Below are positions 6,539 to 6,955 of a stretch of DNA of 6,955 bases, in pieces. Numbering within the stretch: position 1 is the first letter of the stretch; each line of letters begins with the position of its first letter. Below the pieces are notes generated by a model. It had not been told where the DNA came from. It searched no databases and saw nothing but the letters and a program-made list of their open reading frames with translations. The translations under genes were made by a program, and so were the position numbers. Origin of the DNA: Betaproteobacteria bacterium SG8_40 (GTDB lineage: Bacteria > Pseudomonadota > Gammaproteobacteria > Burkholderiales > Eutrophovitaceae); the NCBI GenBank assembly GCA_001304425.1, contig LJTS01000143.1:1-6955 (forward strand), read 5' to 3'.

Positions 6539-6565
6539 ACGGCTCGGCTCTTATCTCTTATCTGG

Positions 6566-6955
6566 CTATTCTGACGACCCTTTCGGCGGGATGTTCATAC
6601 CCGCTTCGCGCAGCCCGGCGACGAATTCTTCAACAGCCTCTTTCTGCCAGTTCCATCTCCGAAATTCCTCATAGGCGTTCGCCTCGAAACTAGGATTGGT
6701 TTCTCGAATCATAGCTGATTGCTCGAATGCATCCTCGGTTTGGCCGAGTCTCGCGTGCAGAATGGTGAGGAGCACGTGATACCAATAAAAACCCGGCATG
6801 GGTCCGCGTTGGGCATGTAACAGTCCGTCGCGATAGTTCCCGTCCAAGTATGCTTTCCAACCGGCGGTCCAGTGGTACCAACCTGGATGAACTTGACTGA
6901 GTGCGATGGCCCGCTCACTTAGCACGATGCCTTCCTCCCATGACCCAGCCAAGGC
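6566..6955 (-). CDS. TPR-repeat protein, C-terminal end (5' part outside the window)
   Basis: The frame is open to the right edge on the minus strand and stops with TAG at 6568-6566, giving 129 visible residues. The N-terminus lies beyond the window; the TTG at 6952 is only an internal codon. The sequence shows TPR-style helix pairs: SWEEGIVLSERAIALSQVHPGWYHW, then GWKAYLDGNYRDGLLHAQR, then HVLLTILHARLGQTEDAFEQSAMI. It ends FEANAYEEFRRWNWQKEAVEEFVAGLREAGM. This ending closely resembles the C-terminal TPR region of adenylate/guanylate cyclase-TPR and CadC-like winged-helix-TPR proteins, which often close with FRRW.....i..l..GLRkAG. The N-terminal effector domain is therefore probably a class III cyclase or a DNA-binding domain, but it is not visible. 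The gene has lower GC than the DUF1631 gene, in line with the proposed island. Confidence 0.8.
   Translation of the reverse strand, partial: ALAGSWEEGIVLSERAIALSQVHPGWYHWTAGWKAYLDGNYRDGLLHAQRGPMPGFYWYHVLLTILHARLGQTEDAFEQSAMIRETNPSFEANAYEEFRRWNWQKEAVEEFVAGLREAGMNIPPKGSSE

Larger units (their letters stand above)
6226..6955. mobile_element. Terminal part of a putative tRNA-Arg-integrated genomic island or its remnant (continues to the right)
   Basis: If the tRNA fragment is an att site, the original chromosome is on its left, since the terminator is there. The element then extends to the right, with a complete tRNA-Arg expected at the far end outside the window. In support, base composition falls at this point: by hand count, the 60-base rows starting at 6241, 6541 and 6661 hold 27, 21 and 26 G+C, against 39 and 45 in the rows starting at 5041 and 3541. 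No integrase or transposase is visible here, so the call rests on the scar and composition only. Confidence 0.45.

Noticed and set aside
1..6955. CRISPR array, toxin-antitoxin pair, retron or phage defence genes
   Set aside because: I found no regularly spaced direct repeats, no reverse transcriptase, nuclease or helicase motifs, and no paired small genes with ribosome sites in this window.

Overview
The window reads as chromosomal DNA of a fairly GC-rich proteobacterium, most likely a betaproteobacterium or a related gammaproteobacterium. The reasons are the DUF1631 protein, the SHP/DUF1924-type cytochrome c, good Shine-Dalgarno sites and a tRNA-Arg(ACG)-derived sequence. No gene here is diagnostic at genus level, so the placement is inference.

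Layout from left to right. The window opens inside the NADPH-binding half of a zinc-type (MDR) quinone oxidoreductase (+, ends at 520). Next come a class I SAM-dependent methyltransferase (+, 652-1452) and a gap of about 250 bp holding a hydrophobic open frame of unclear status. A secreted cytochrome c follows on the minus strand (1706-2176). Its fold matches the SHP/DUF1924 family, but it has two CXXCH haem sites instead of one. A 284-bp intergenic region separates it from a divergent, exported Sel1-repeat protein (+, 2461-3045). A large minus-strand DUF1631 protein (3229 to 5493 or 5541) fills the centre. It has a proline-rich linker and a TPR-like C-terminus. These genes are mostly monocistronic, so I see no single pathway joining them.

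From about 5540 to 6140 I see no convincing gene. At 6140-6225 on the minus strand there is a strong intrinsic terminator. Directly upstream of it lies the 3' part of a tRNA-Arg(ACG), covering standard positions 32 to 76 only. The match stops at the edge of the anticodon loop and the 5' half is absent. This is the usual footprint of an element integrated by a tyrosine recombinase at a tRNA 3' end. It implies that the DNA to the right (6226 to beyond the window) is the terminal part of an integrated element or its remnant. That DNA is visibly poorer in GC and holds a gene-poor stretch with decayed-looking frames. It ends in the C-terminal end of a TPR protein (minus, 6566-6955, cut by the window edge).

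The two observations most worth following are the diheme variant of the SHP-type cytochrome and the tRNA-Arg attachment-site scar. I do not see a complete novel defence or mobile system in these 7 kb. If one exists, it would lie in the island beyond the right edge.
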